A stretch of DNA of 64,000 bases, taken from positions 868,001 through 932,000 of the forward strand of contig NC_003155.5 of assembly GCF_000009765.2 (NCBI RefSeq), given 5' to 3'. Under the pieces are notes generated by a model. The model was not told where the DNA came from and ran no database searches. It was given only the letters and a program-made list of their open reading frames with translations. Made by a program: the position numbers and the translations under genes. Position 1 is the stretch's first letter. The number at the start of each line of letters is the position of its first letter. This document shows positions 34,593 through 44,195 of the stretch, piece after piece. The stretch comes from Streptomyces avermitilis MA-4680 = NBRC 14893 (GTDB lineage: Bacteria > Actinomycetota > Actinomycetes > Streptomycetales > Streptomycetaceae).

Positions 34593-35010
34593 GCCCTCAG
34601 CCTGCACGACGGCCTGCACTACGGGCCGTCGTCGCACGGCTGACTGCCGATTAGCTCCACGCCGCCCCCGTGAGGCCGTGCCGACATCCTCCGACAATGC
34701 GGGACGAGCGTGCGCAGGGTCGGCGTCCGAACCGGGCAGAGCCGACCGGGCAGGGCGGTCTTCTCGCCCTGCCCGGTCCGGGTCCGGAGCGACGGGCAGT
34801 GCTCCGGGTCCAGCCCGGCCGGCCCTCGATCATCATCCAGACCCTCGTGCCCACGCCTGAGGCAGTACCGGCGTCGGATCCGGTGACAACGTGAGGTCCG
34901 TTGCCGGTCGCCGGTCGCCGGTCGCCGGTCACGGTGCAGGAATCAGTCCGGGCCGCGCGTGGGCGCGCGTTGCCGTGTCAGGCCGGGGCCGGCCTGGAAC
35001 GGCGCGCGGG
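34593..35010. other. spacer with terminator and short repeats
   Basis: Between convergent YbdK and VOC genes. It contains the hairpin at 34744-34778 and a run of CGGTCGC(CGGTCGC)-like short repeats at about 34901-34931. No gene recognised. Confidence 0.5.
34744..34778. terminator. bidirectional-looking terminator hairpin
   Basis: A perfect 14-bp stem (GACCGGGCAGGGCG and complement) with a 7-base loop between two convergent genes. Confidence 0.65.
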
Positions 35011-35400
35011 TCAGGTGTCGTCGGACGTGGCCCACTCGACGAACTGGATGATCACTCCGTTGGGGTCGGTGATCTGGAACAGGCGCTCACCCCAGGGTTC
35101 CTCGCGCAGCGGCATGGTGATCTCGACTCCCGCCTCGCGCAGGCGCTTCTCCTGGTCGTGGAGGCCGTCGGCGAGGGTGAAGGCCAGGATCAGGCCGGCG
35201 GCGTGCCGGTCGCGCTGTTCGGGCGGCAGGACCTGGGTGCCGCGGGCGAGCAGGACGATGTCCACCGCGTCGGCGCGGGTGAGGGAGGCGAAGCCGTCGG
35301 CGGCGGCCTGGACGGTGTAGCCCAGGTGGGCGGTGAGGAACGCCTGGGAGGCGGCGACGTCGGCGACGGTGAGCGAGACGGTGGACGCGGTGATCTGCAA
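35011..35400 (-). CDS. VOC family protein (glyoxalase/bleomycin-resistance-like)
   Basis: A 129-residue single VOC module: TVSLTVADVAASQAFLTAHL, then IVLLARGTQVLPPE, and the C-terminal RLFQITDPNGVIIQFVEW strand with Asp-Pro-Asn-Gly. The Glu in the last strand is a usual metal ligand. It follows a 63-residue ORF on the same strand and is opposite to a TetR gene at 35755, so the TetR protein likely controls both minus-strand genes. Ligand unknown; a detoxification or drug-binding role fits the context. Confidence 0.87.
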   Translation of the reverse strand: MQITASTVSLTVADVAASQAFLTAHLGYTVQAAADGFASLTRADAVDIVLLARGTQVLPPEQRDRHAAGLILAFTLADGLHDQEKRLREAGVEITMPLREEPWGERLFQITDPNGVIIQFVEWATSDDT

Positions 35401-35456
35401 GAGGGTCTCCCTGCTGAACGGGTAGGGCGGGCTGCGGAGCCGGTGGCGGTGGCGGG

Positions 35457-35648
35457 TCAGTAGCCGCGGCGGCGGGGGATGTTGCGGACGACCCGGGGCT
35501 CACGCCGTCCCCGCACGGCCCGGTCGGCGGCCAGGCGGCGAAGGTCGTAGCCCCCGCGCGGCGCGGGGTCGCGGACGTCGCGCCCGGCCGGGACTTCGCC
35601 GAGGCCGATCGTGAGGGCAGAAACCGTGGTGCGGTCGAGTTCGAACAT
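35457..35648 (-). CDS. small basic protein of unknown function
   Basis: A 63-residue protein that begins with a hydrophobic patch (TTVSALTIGLGEVPAG) and continues very Arg-rich (GGYDLRRLAADRAVRGRREP). The ATG at 35648 is preceded by AGGAGAG at good distance, which supports translation. It is the first gene after the divergent promoter shared with the TetR gene and is 56 bp before the VOC gene. I do not recognise the family. Confidence 0.6.
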   Translation of the reverse strand: MFELDRTTVSALTIGLGEVPAGRDVRDPAPRGGYDLRRLAADRAVRGRREPRVVRNIPRRRGY

Positions 35649-35754
35649 GCACTCTCCTCTCCGTTCCCTCGTCGCAAACTTGCAACGGACGTAAATTTAG
35701 CCTGGTCTACATGGGGGCGTCAATATAAAAATGCCACGAGGGTAAGATTGCTCC

Positions 35755-36408
35755 ATGGGTACCGAGATCACATCGCCCGCACAACCCGTCGGCCTGCGGG
35801 AATCCAAGAAGCACGAGACCCGGCAGCTCATCTCCGACCACGCCACCCGGCTGTTCCTCGCCCAGGGCTTCGAGCAGACCACCATCGCGGAGATCGCCGC
35901 CGCCGCCCGCATGGCCAAGAAGACCGTCACCAACTACTTCGCCCGCAAGGAAGACCTGGCCCTGGACCACCAGGAGGAGTTCACCGCTTCGCTGGCCAAC
36001 GCCGTCGCCGACCGCCGCCCCGGCGAATCGGCCCTGGCCGCCCTGCTCCGCGCCTTCCACGACTCCCTCGCCACCCAGAACCCGGTCGCCGGGTTCTCCG
36101 GCCCGGCCTTCGCCCGCATGGTCGCCGACAGCCCCACCCTGACCGCCTGCCTGCGCGGCCTGCACGACCAGCGCGAACACCGCCTCGCCCAAGCCCTGGC
36201 CGACGCCACCGACACCACACCCGACGACATCACCGTCCACATCGCCGCCGGGCTGCTGGGCACCGTCCACCGCGTGCTGTTCCAGCGCATCCAGGACCTC
36301 ACCCTGGCGGGCCACCCCAATGACCGGATCGCCCACACCATCACCGCCGAAGCCACCCAGGCCTTCGACCTGCTGGAACCCGCCCTCGCCCACTACGCCA
36401 CCGCCTGA
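35755..36408 (+). CDS. TetR/AcrR family transcriptional regulator
   Basis: A 217-residue repressor with a typical N-terminal helix-turn-helix (FEQTTIAEIAAAARMAKKTV and TNYFARKEDLALD) and a helical ligand-binding domain. It is transcribed divergently from the small-protein/VOC pair; the 106-bp gap (35649-35754) is unusually AT-rich for this genome (GTCAATATAAAAATGCC) and should contain promoters and the operator, although no perfect palindrome stands out. ATG at 35755 may be close to the transcription start. A terminator follows. Complete. Confidence 0.92.
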   Translation: MGTEITSPAQPVGLRESKKHETRQLISDHATRLFLAQGFEQTTIAEIAAAARMAKKTVTNYFARKEDLALDHQEEFTASLANAVADRRPGESALAALLRAFHDSLATQNPVAGFSGPAFARMVADSPTLTACLRGLHDQREHRLAQALADATDTTPDDITVHIAAGLLGTVHRVLFQRIQDLTLAGHPNDRIAHTITAEATQAFDLLEPALAHYATA

Positions 36409-36426
36409 ACCACCCGCTTCACCCCA

Positions 36427-36462
36427 CGGCCGGGGTCAGCGCTGACGCCCTCACCCCGGCCG
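36427..36462 (+). terminator. terminator after TetR gene
   Basis: A 10-bp perfect stem (CGGCCGGGGT and complement) around a 16-base loop, 19 bp after the stop. Confidence 0.55.
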
Positions 36463-36564
36463 AAACGCCGCACATCGAGTCATCTGACACAGGACACGTG
36501 TGTCATCGGGCCCCGACGGGTGCGAGTTCGCACCAACCAAGTCCGCACCAACCAAGTCCGCACA

Positions 36565-36975
36565 GTGAGACGGCAGGTCTTGATCGGTGACTTCGCCGAA
36601 GAGGACGCGGACGACTACCTCGCCCGTCGCCTGTCCCGCGACGGGCAGCCCCTCATCGCAGGCGACATCCGCGCCGTCATATCCCGCCGTTCGCACGGCT
36701 TGCCGCTCCACCTGGACCTGTCGGTCACGAGATATCCGGAGACCCGCCGCACCGGCCGTACCCCGCAGTCCGCAGTCCGCCGACTTCGAAGCCGACTTCC
36801 CGGCGCTGGTCTCCCGCACCCTGTCCGACCTCACCCCTGGCGAACGGCACGTCCTGCGCTCCGTCAGCCTCCTGGACTCCTTCGACGTGCCACTCGTGAC
36901 CCGGGCCGCGGGGACGGCCCACGACGCGCCAGCCCTGCGGCTCACCGAGCGGCCCTTCGTCCGCGAAAACCCTGG
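36565..36975 (+). pseudogene. NTPase/ATP-binding protein fragment, frameshifted
   Basis: Two adjoining frames encode GDFAEEDADDYLARRLSRDG with ISRRSHGLPLHLDLSV, then ADFEADFPALVSRTLSDLTP and LLDSFDVPLVTRAAG. This is the region after the P-loop domain in Streptomyces STAND-like ATP/GTP-binding proteins. P-loop and repeats are missing. It ends where a Tn3 transposase scrap begins on the other strand. Upstream, CACCAACCAAGTCCG occurs twice in tandem near 36531-36562. Confidence 0.55.
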
Positions 36976-37112
36976 TACGTGCCGTGGAGCAGCGCGGCCC
37001 GCGCCGCCAGGTGCTCACCCGGATCGCTGGGCAGTTTCAGGGAGGCCAGCACGGTCGGACGGACCTGCTCCCACGTCTCGCCGTCCAGCAGCTTCGCCCG
37101 CGGGTCGCCCGA
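36965..37112 (-). pseudogene. Tn3-family transposase fragment
   Basis: The minus strand encodes LLDGETWEQVRPTVLASLKL and EHLAARAALLHGTYQG, a segment preceding the catalytic core in actinobacterial Tn3-family TnpA proteins. Only about 49 codons remain. No 38-bp Tn3 end was found nearby. Confidence 0.5.
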
Positions 37113-37138
37113 ACCAACACCGCGGGAGCGCCGTCGTC

Positions 37139-37616
37139 GGCACCATGGAAGCCGTCACCCCGAAGGAGTGGCTGGCTGTCCTCGCGGTCAGCCTCGACGC
37201 CGTCCACCACACCGGCCGAGCCGCGCTCCGGCACCTGCGCGCCGCGCGGGGCTCCAACGTCGGATCGGCGGGAGGGCTTGGCGGCGACTACGGCATGGCC
37301 GCCTACAACGCCGCCAAGGGCGCGGTGGTCAACCTCACGCGCGCGATGGCCCTTGACCACGCCCCCGAAGTCCGCGTCAACGCCGGCCACCCCGGATTCA
37401 CGCTCCACTCCGGGATCACCGCGGGCGCCACCCCTGACACGCCCGTCGTGCGGTCCTTCGCGGAACGCATCCCCTTGGGCCGCGTCGCCGAACCCGACGA
37501 GATCGCGAGCGTCGTCGCCTTCCTCGCGGGCCCCGATGCGCTATATGACCGACGCTCAAATCCCGGTCGACGGGAGCCTCACCGCTGCTACCGGGCAGCC
37601 CCGCATCGGGATGTGA
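37139..37616 (+). pseudogene. short-chain dehydrogenase fragment, deleted and frameshifted
   Basis: The plus strand carries the middle and end of an SDR: an active-site region YNAAKGAVVNLTRAMALDHA (Tyr and Lys present), VRVNAGHPGFT, and PLGRVAEPDEIASVVAFLAG. The cofactor domain is missing, the Ser strand has an internal deletion, and the last segment (MTDAQIPVDGSLTA) is in another frame. Confidence 0.7.
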
Positions 37617-38100
37617 ACGCGTCCTGACACACCCCGAACCGGTGGGCCGCCCCGTCATCACCCGTGTCACGTACGCCGAAGAGCCCGTCAGGACACACGG
37701 CGGTTGCTCCGTGAGCCGGGCCCTGAAGCGCGCTGTGCGCGACGAGCGGGCCCACCGCCGACGGACCGCGCGCGGTACTCAACTCACCTGCAACCTTGGA
37801 GAGTTACTCCTCCTATCTCAGTTCCCTGCGAAGATCAGGGGATGGCCAGGAACGACGCCTCTACCGCCGTCCCGACACCGCGTGGTCGGGGCGCGTGCGC
37901 CGCCTCGGGTCCGAGCCCGGACAGCACGTCCGGCGCGACCTGATCACCCTCAAGGCGGCCGGAGTGCTCGACGGCTTCCTGGACCTCGACCCCGCCGAGG
38001 CGGTCCGCTCCACCGTCCTGCGCCGGGACGAGTCCGCCGACGCCGGCAGTACTCGGCCTCGAGCTCCGGCTTGCGCGCGAGGTTCGTGGCTGTCGCCCTG
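37617..38100. other. spacer with unidentified coding-like patch
   Basis: A plus-strand patch at about 37880-38030 (HVRRDLITLKAAGVLDGFLD) has good codon bias but no start, end or known family. No other feature seen. Confidence 0.4.
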
Positions 38101-40071
38101 CTACGCCCTGGTGTCTGCCGGTCCCGGTTGGTGTTCCTCGGTGTCCTGCCCGGCGGCAGGGGCGGGTTCCGTTGGTTCGGTTGCTACGACGACCACCTGG
38201 TCGTCGGCACTCCATTCGCGGCGCTCGCTCTTGTCGGGGTTGAGCCGGATCCCGTGGTCCGGGGGAATCGCCCGGCGGTCGTGACGGCGGTAGCCGATGG
38301 CACATTCACCGCGGTCGCGCGCAGCGGCCACGACAGTGGCGAAGGTGGTTTCGCAGCCCGTCCGGACGTAGTGCCCTGCCTGTCGCAGGCAGATCGTGCT
38401 GCCATCGGCGGAGAACAACTCGTCGAACACGGGCGCCAGATGCCGATTCTGCGCGATTTGCGCCAGGAGTAGTCCGGTCAGCTCTCCGCTGACGATGACG
38501 TCGGAGCCGGGATTGACGGGTGCCAGGGGCCGATTGCGGTCGTCGGTGAGTTCGGTGATCACGCGCATTTCGCGTCCGGTACGTTCTTCCAGCAGCCGCA
38601 GGGCCAGCAGGGTGACCAATGTCCGGTCGTCGGGGCGGTCAGGACCGTCACCCGGCTCGGGGCCGAGGACGATCAGCCCGTCGTAGGGGGCGAGGTCGAG
38701 CCCGAGCAGGGTCTCGGGGCGTGACAGGTCGGCGGACTGGAACCGCACGGCCAGCCGGGCGGCCCCCGATTCCGGTTCCCGCGTCGGCCCGGGCACGGCC
38801 CTGTCCGTGACTACGTCCAGGACGGAACCCGGCCGGGCCGTGCGCCGCAACTGGTTGACGACGAGGGGCGCCCGCCGGTTCCAGCCGAGCAGCAGCAGGT
38901 GCGCGGCATCCTCCGGCGGTGGCTGGGCCATGGCGATCGCCGACGGCTCGACAAGGTGCCGGCAGTCCTCCGGCCGTGCCGAACCGTCGTCGCGTGTGAG
39001 GACTACCAGGCGACTTCCTGGTGCTACGAGTGTGGCGGCGGGCGGATTCAGCAGCGTACGTCCCTCGGCGGTGAGCAATCCGACCACACAGGACGTGGCA
39101 TGGCCCAGAAGGGCCGCTCCGAAGGGACCCCCGTGGAAGGCGGTCGCTTCGGCGAGGTGGAACTCGTCGCCGGCGAAGTCGAGCAGATCGCGCAGGACGA
39201 GGGACAGCCCGGGGCGGCCGACGCACTGCGCGATCAGCCTGGCCGTGACGGTGTCGGTTTCCAGGACAGTGCCGCGCGGGCCTGCGGCCAGCCGGGCCGG
39301 TGCCCGGTAACGGTCGTCCAGTACCGCGGCCAGCACCGGCGGTCCGCCGGTCCCCTCGCCGAGCACCGCCCGCAGTGCCAGCAGAACGCGCAACACCTCG
39401 GCGTCGGCCGTCGGTTCGCCGGACGGCAGCACCAGCACGGTGCTCGCCGTCTGCGGGCTGACCAAGGCGAGCACGCCGGGGTCGCTGGCGGGACCGCTGC
39501 GGCAGACGAGCCGGGTCCGGCCGGCCGGACCGACGTGAGCGGCCAGCGCCCGCTCCATCTCGGTCTTGTCCCTCTCGGCGAGCACGACGACAGCCCGTGG
39601 CCGGTACGACGACTGGGCGGCGACCAGCTCACCCACGACCGTGGACACCTGGTCCGACCAGCCGAGCACGACGGCATGGCCCTGTTCCAGCACCGTCGAC
39701 CGTCCGCGGCTCAACTCCGCCAGCCGCTCGGCCAGGCCTGTGGTGATCACCCCGACAAGGGTCGACACGCACAGCAGGGCGACGAGCCCGAGCAGGGCCG
39801 ACAGCAGCATGCGCAGCGGTGTGCCGGTCACCGTGCCCAGTCGCAGTGTCTCCGCGCTGCTCCGCCACACGGCCGCCAGCCGGCCCGACAGTGACCGCGG
39901 CGAGCCGGGGTCCGTCCACACCAGCAGCGCACTCACCGGGACGACGACGGCCAGGCAGATGATCACCAGCCAGCCCATCAGGGTGCCGGTACTGCGGGCC
40001 AGCGTGCGGTCGAACCAGTAGCGTGCCCGGTCCTGTAACGAAACCGGCCGCCGGTCCTTCGAACGTTCCAC
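38101..40071 (-). CDS. CASTOR/POLLUX-related putative ion channel
   Basis: A 656-residue membrane protein. The N-terminus RARYWFDRTLARSTGTLMGW leads to a first helix (LVIICLAVVVPVSALLVW), a pore-like region (TGTPLRMLLSALLGLVALLC), then two RCK/TrkA-type cytosolic domains with VVLGWSDQVSTVVGEL and LLLGWNRRAPLVVNQL nucleotide-fold starts. This is the architecture of bacterial relatives of plant CASTOR/POLLUX channels, which gate cations by ligand binding to the RCK part. GTG at 40071 was chosen because the conserved region starts soon after; the frame is open far upstream. Divergent from the L,D-transpeptidase gene. Complete. Confidence 0.88.
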   Translation of the reverse strand: MERSKDRRPVSLQDRARYWFDRTLARSTGTLMGWLVIICLAVVVPVSALLVWTDPGSPRSLSGRLAAVWRSSAETLRLGTVTGTPLRMLLSALLGLVALLCVSTLVGVITTGLAERLAELSRGRSTVLEQGHAVVLGWSDQVSTVVGELVAAQSSYRPRAVVVLAERDKTEMERALAAHVGPAGRTRLVCRSGPASDPGVLALVSPQTASTVLVLPSGEPTADAEVLRVLLALRAVLGEGTGGPPVLAAVLDDRYRAPARLAAGPRGTVLETDTVTARLIAQCVGRPGLSLVLRDLLDFAGDEFHLAEATAFHGGPFGAALLGHATSCVVGLLTAEGRTLLNPPAATLVAPGSRLVVLTRDDGSARPEDCRHLVEPSAIAMAQPPPEDAAHLLLLGWNRRAPLVVNQLRRTARPGSVLDVVTDRAVPGPTREPESGAARLAVRFQSADLSRPETLLGLDLAPYDGLIVLGPEPGDGPDRPDDRTLVTLLALRLLEERTGREMRVITELTDDRNRPLAPVNPGSDVIVSGELTGLLLAQIAQNRHLAPVFDELFSADGSTICLRQAGHYVRTGCETTFATVVAAARDRGECAIGYRRHDRRAIPPDHGIRLNPDKSERREWSADDQVVVVATEPTEPAPAAGQDTEEHQPGPADTRA

Positions 40072-40501
40072 TCCCGTCCCGCCTTTGTCTTGTACCGCGC
40101 TGCCTGCGGCAACCGTCCTGGAGGGGTGTCTGTCGTGCCGGTCGGCACGACGCCCGGCAGTGCCGGCCGGCACTGCCCGCCACCGCACAGTGCTGCGTTC
40201 GGTACCGGGACACGCGGTATTCGGGAGCCGATTCATTCTTTCGGGCAGGCACCCCGCCGGACGAGCCGACCAGGGCCGACCCGGCGGCCGACCTATTGGA
40301 GGCCGAGGCGGTTGCCTCCGTGTCCGGCGAGGAAGAGCGAGAGCGGGCGGTCGACGGGACACGGCCGGTGCGGCCGGTGCCGCGCCGGGAAGGTCCGCGC
40401 CGGATGCTGCCGCCGAACTGACAGGGGCGGCAGTGGTGGTGCGACAGGGCGCGCACCCCTGGAGCAGCAAGTGCACTGCCTGCTGCAGCGCCTTGGCGGC
40501 T

Positions 40502-40678
40502 TCACCGGCACGGCCTGCTCCAGGGAGGCAGTGCCCGTAGCTCCTGCGTGGCCCGTACAGGCACGCCGGCAGCATTCTGCGCCTGCTCCGGCTGGGCGCG
40601 TCGAGCGCGGTCGGCCTTGCGTCGGCCGGCGGTCGGCCTGCCGAGCAACCACAGCACGGCCGCGCCGAGCACGAACAC
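40502..40678 (-). CDS. possible small membrane peptide
   Basis: A 58-codon frame with GTG start, a possible AGGGGCG ribosome-binding site and a stop codon just upstream. It encodes one hydrophobic helix (VFVLGAAVLWLLGRP) and then a basic tail rich in Arg, Gln and Ala. Third-position GC is high in the first half. It lies alone in the 860-bp gap before the transpeptidase. No family recognised; could be fortuitous. Confidence 0.35.
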   Translation of the reverse strand: MFVLGAAVLWLLGRPTAGRRKADRARRAQPEQAQNAAGVPVRATQELRALPPWSRPCR

Positions 40679-41085
40679 GGCCCGCCCCTACGGCCCCTGC
40701 GCCGGGAGGGACGAACACCCGGACAGGCGTCCCGACCAGCCCGGCAACCATCACGCAGCGGACTGCCGCGGTGACCATCTCGGCACGGTCATCGCCCCGT
40801 CGGTTGAGGGATGGCCTCCGCCACCGGGTCACCCCCGCCACTCTGCGCACCGTCCGGTGCCACCGACCGCCAGCCCACAGCGGCGCGACCCCATCCCGTG
40901 CACCCTTTGACGCGCTCCGAAGAGAGGAGGCGACGATGTCGCGCCCCTCACCGTCCCCGATCCGGCGGCGCGCGCCGAGACTTGAGACACGTTTTACGCA
41001 ACGCACGCAACTGCGGCCCACGCCATCGCTGTCTGACAGAGAGTCGGGCCCGCCAGGGCCGAAGAGCGAGAGAGCGGGGCAGGTC

Positions 41086-42072
41086 GTGGGACGGCGCAAG
41101 GGCGGCATAGGGATCGCACTCGTCACGAGTGTGATGCTGGTAGGCGCGAGTGCCTGCGGCGGGGGCAGCGGTGACAAGGCGAACGGGGACGACGCAAAGG
41201 CGTCGGGAAAGCCGGGGGCGAGCGCCTCTCCGTCACCGAAGAAGCCCGCGGGCCCGCCGATGCTGCTGGAGACGATCACCCCGCAGACGGGAACCACGGT
41301 CGGCGTGGCCATGCCGATCTCGGTGGTCTTCACGAACCCGGTGGCGGCAAAGGCACGGGCCGCGGTGGAGAAGCACATGAAGGTGAGCGCCTCACAGCCG
41401 GTGTCCGGCGCCTGGCACTGGTTCGGCGACAAGCGCGCCGACTGGCGACCGAAGACGTACTGGCCCTCCGGCACGAAGGTGAAGATCGACGCTGACATGA
41501 AGGGCGTCAACAACGGCAACGGACGCTACGGCGTGCACAGTTACACGCACACCTTCAAGATCGGTGACGACGTGCGCGCGGATGTCTCGGTGACCGGCCA
41601 CACCATGAAGGTGACCCGGAACGGCAAGGTGGTGCGGACCCTGTCGATCAATGCGGGCAGCGCTCAGTATCCGACGTGGAACGGCACGATGGCCGTCATC
41701 GACAAGCAGGAGAAGGTCCACATGACCTCCTGCAGCGTGGGCATCAGCTGTGAGAAGGGCAGCCCCAACTACTACGACCTGACGCTGCCCTGGGACGTCC
41801 ACCTGACCCAGTCCGGCACGTACGTGCACTACTCGACCGGGGACCCCACTCCGGGCAGCGGCAGCGCCCGCGGCTCGCACGGCTGCGTCCACCTGTCCAT
41901 GTCGGACGCCAAGTGGTTCTACGGCCAGGTCAAGCAGGGCGACCCCGTCACCATCACCGGCTCGCCCCGCGCCAAGGCCCCGGCCGACAACGGCTACGCC
42001 GACTTCAACCTGGGATGGGACCAGTGGCTCGCGGGCAGCGCGTCCGGGGAGAAGACGACCGCGACGCTGTGA
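41086..42072 (+). CDS. L,D-transpeptidase (YkuD) with Ig-like domain
   Basis: A 328-residue cell-wall enzyme. The N-terminus has a membrane segment ending LVGASACGGGSG that may be a degenerate lipobox, then a Gly/Ser/Lys-rich linker, an Ig-like L,D-transpeptidase domain (TPQTGTTVGVAMPISVVFTN) and a YkuD catalytic domain with SARGSHGCVHLS, including His and nucleophile Cys. It forms 3-3 cross-links in peptidoglycan. Start is uncertain: GTG at 41086 begins right before the signal-like segment, but an in-frame ATG at 40936 has a perfect AGGAGG 5 bases upstream and would add 50 residues with weaker codon bias. Single gene, complete. Confidence 0.9.
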   Translation: MGRRKGGIGIALVTSVMLVGASACGGGSGDKANGDDAKASGKPGASASPSPKKPAGPPMLLETITPQTGTTVGVAMPISVVFTNPVAAKARAAVEKHMKVSASQPVSGAWHWFGDKRADWRPKTYWPSGTKVKIDADMKGVNNGNGRYGVHSYTHTFKIGDDVRADVSVTGHTMKVTRNGKVVRTLSINAGSAQYPTWNGTMAVIDKQEKVHMTSCSVGISCEKGSPNYYDLTLPWDVHLTQSGTYVHYSTGDPTPGSGSARGSHGCVHLSMSDAKWFYGQVKQGDPVTITGSPRAKAPADNGYADFNLGWDQWLAGSASGEKTTATL

Positions 42073-42888
42073 CGCGCCGCGGTGGCGGCGCCGGTCAGCA
42101 CGCGATGGTGTCGACCGCGAGGCCTCTGCCGTTCTAGCCCTTCGGCCTGATCAGAAACGGCTGGCCCTCCGACACACCCCGCTCGTCCAACCGCTGTTCG
42201 AGTTGGGTTCGGCTACGACCCCGCCGAGGCCCAGCCAGTGCTGACCTGCGCACGCGCCAGTACCAGGCCCTGTCACACTTCACACCGCAGGAACGCTACG
42301 AACTCGCCGCACAACTTCATCGGCTCGCCGGCATCATCGGCGACACCATCCCCCAGCCGGCCATGGGGAAGGCCATGCAGCACTGACAGGGGATGCCGAG
42401 GCGAGCAGGCTGACAGCCAACCTGGCCGATCATCAGCTTCAACTCCTCGCCGCCTTCAATGACGCACTCGGCTCCCCGCGCCTTGCCCCCGCCCTCGCCC
42501 GCCCGTCGGCACCTCGCCGCCCCTGTACCCGGCGCCACTCACTGGAGCGGCCGCCAACCCCAATCTGCAATGTCGCGAGGGCGAGACCGACGATCCCGAA
42601 AGGCCCCGGCAACTACCGCTCGTTGAACTGGCGGCGCTCCGGACCCATAGCTGGATCTCGCGTTGGCTGCAGATCCAGCAAGTCGCCCAAGACGCGGTTC
42701 GCGGCCCAGGCTGTGACTGACAGCCGCTCTCCTCAGTGGGCCACTACAGCACTCTGCCGCTCCAGCTACGGCTCTCCGCGGCGTCCGATCGGTCGGCGCA
42801 GCGTCCCGTTTACCGGGGGGGGCCAGTCAGTAGAGGTCGTCTCGTTTGGCGCCGAAGGGCAGAACCTGAGCTCGGTGGGTTCAGATGT
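42073..42888. other. about 800 bp with one unidentified fragment
   Basis: At 42240-42385 the plus strand has a coding-like stretch (HFTPQERYELAAQLHRLAGI) that stops and continues in another frame to about 42480 (LTANLADHQLQLLAAFNDAL). The text is helical and unassigned. The rest, 42490-42888, shows nothing convincing. Confidence 0.4.
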
Positions 42889-43467
42889 TCAAGGGCGGCG
42901 AGAGCCGTCAACGGGCGGCGTAGGGCGGTTCAGTCGCCAGACCACGTCGATCCCACTGCCAGAGGGAGCTGCGGGCGGCGTTACCTGTTCACGCCGGACT
43001 TCGGTGAAGCCCAACCGGCGCGGAATGGCGGCGCTGGAGGTGTTGGCCAAGTCGTGCGCGACTTCCAGGTACTCCACGTCCGGCAGGGTGAACATCTCGG
43101 TGACCATGGCTGCGGTCGCTCTCGTGGCGATGCCCTGGCCGGTGGCGGCAGGGTGCAGCCAGTACCCGATGCGCCGGCCCTGAGGTTCGGCCCCGCGGTA
43201 GGTCTGGCACATGCCGATGAGAGTCCCGTCTTTGGCGATGGCGTAGTTGTACACGTCACCGTTTGCCCACTTCGACTCGGACTTCGCGAGGAAGTCCCGG
43301 GTGCTCTCCTCGCTGTGACGGGCGACCCACGGCTCCCAGGGGCGCAGGTGGTCCAGAGACTCCTCGATCAACTTGAATGCCGGAGCGAAGTCTCTCTGCC
43401 CCCGCCAGCTTCGCAGAACGAAGTCTCCACACTCGATGATCTGCCTCGGTCGCGCCATGACGGCCAT
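42889..43467 (-). CDS. GNAT family N-acetyltransferase (RimJ/RimL-like)
   Basis: A 192-residue acetyltransferase: an N-terminal LRSWRGQRDFAPAFKLIEES, a WANGDVYNYAIAKDGTLIGM beta hairpin, and the acetyl-CoA loop RIGYWLHPAATGQGIATRA. The asparagine-rich helix VAHDLANTSSAAIPRRLGF follows, as in RimL-type enzymes. It acetylates an amino group of an unknown protein or small molecule. ATG at 43467 or 43458 are equally likely. It is next to a methyltransferase remnant on the other strand, and no operon is seen. Confidence 0.88.
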   Translation of the reverse strand: MAVMARPRQIIECGDFVLRSWRGQRDFAPAFKLIEESLDHLRPWEPWVARHSEESTRDFLAKSESKWANGDVYNYAIAKDGTLIGMCQTYRGAEPQGRRIGYWLHPAATGQGIATRATAAMVTEMFTLPDVEYLEVAHDLANTSSAAIPRRLGFTEVRREQVTPPAAPSGSGIDVVWRLNRPTPPVDGSRRP

Positions 43468-43694
43468 GATTGCTCGCGGTACGGCTCTCTGCAACGGGAT
43501 GCAAAAGAACTGGTGTCGGGGGGGGCGGCAGTGGTTGCCGTGCCGCTGGCCGAGGCCCGGGGTCTGTCAGGGCTGTGGGGTGCGCTCGCGTGCGCCAACG
43601 CGTTGCTGGTGGCCGGGCAGCACCCGTCCTTCCGACGCCACGGCTCTCTGCTGGCGGTGGCGGTGGCGGACGGGTTGTACGGGTACTGGCCCGA

Positions 43695-44195
43695 GGCGGT
43701 TCGACCGGATCTCGGCCGCCTGTTTCTTCCGCGCGGTACCCCCGGCCCTGCTCACGCAGGCCCGGCCCGGCGGGAAGATCCTGCTCACTCTGTCGGGCTG
43801 GCTCTACGGATACGCACGGGTGCTGCTCACGGTGGCCGATGACGGAACCGCCGAGGGCCAACTGCGCGGTGACACAGTGTCGTTCATGTCGGCGCGCAGA
43901 CACGCGGCGCCGACGTATGGCAACCCGGCTCACTGGGCCACGGGTCTGCCGGAGAAGGCCCGTACGACGCGGCACAGTCCCGAGCGGATCACCATCGCCA
44001 CCGATGAAGCGCTCCACCTGCGGTTCCTCGCCCAAAGCGCCGTGTCCGACGCGCAGATGACCACCGTCGGGGACGTGGTGCACCTGGTGGACGTCGTCAC
44101 TGGCTCCCGCGACCCTCACCCCTGGCGAGGACAGTTGGGCTGTACGCGAGGGGGCCGGTGAAGCTGTGGCAGCGGATCGAGCGTGTCCTGGGCAT
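43695..44195 (+). pseudogene. protein-isoaspartate-type methyltransferase fragment (ATP-grasp RiPP maturase-associated)
   Basis: The plus strand encodes FDRISAACFFRAVPPALLTQ, ARPGGKILLTLSGWLYGYAR and SDAQMTTVGDVVHLVDVVTG in order, followed in shifted frames by a C-terminal piece with SWAVREG and VKLWQRIERVL. This is the second half of the methyltransferase that accompanies ATP-grasp peptide maturases (TgmC-like) in Streptomyces. The SAM motif I is absent and at least two indels occur. No ATP-grasp or precursor gene is next to it. It is cut at about 44195, tail to tail with a copper oxidase remnant. Confidence 0.6.

Noticed and set aside
40090..40935. Long N-terminal extension of the L,D-transpeptidase
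   Set aside because: Pro/Arg-rich composition and poor codon bias; no conserved domain.
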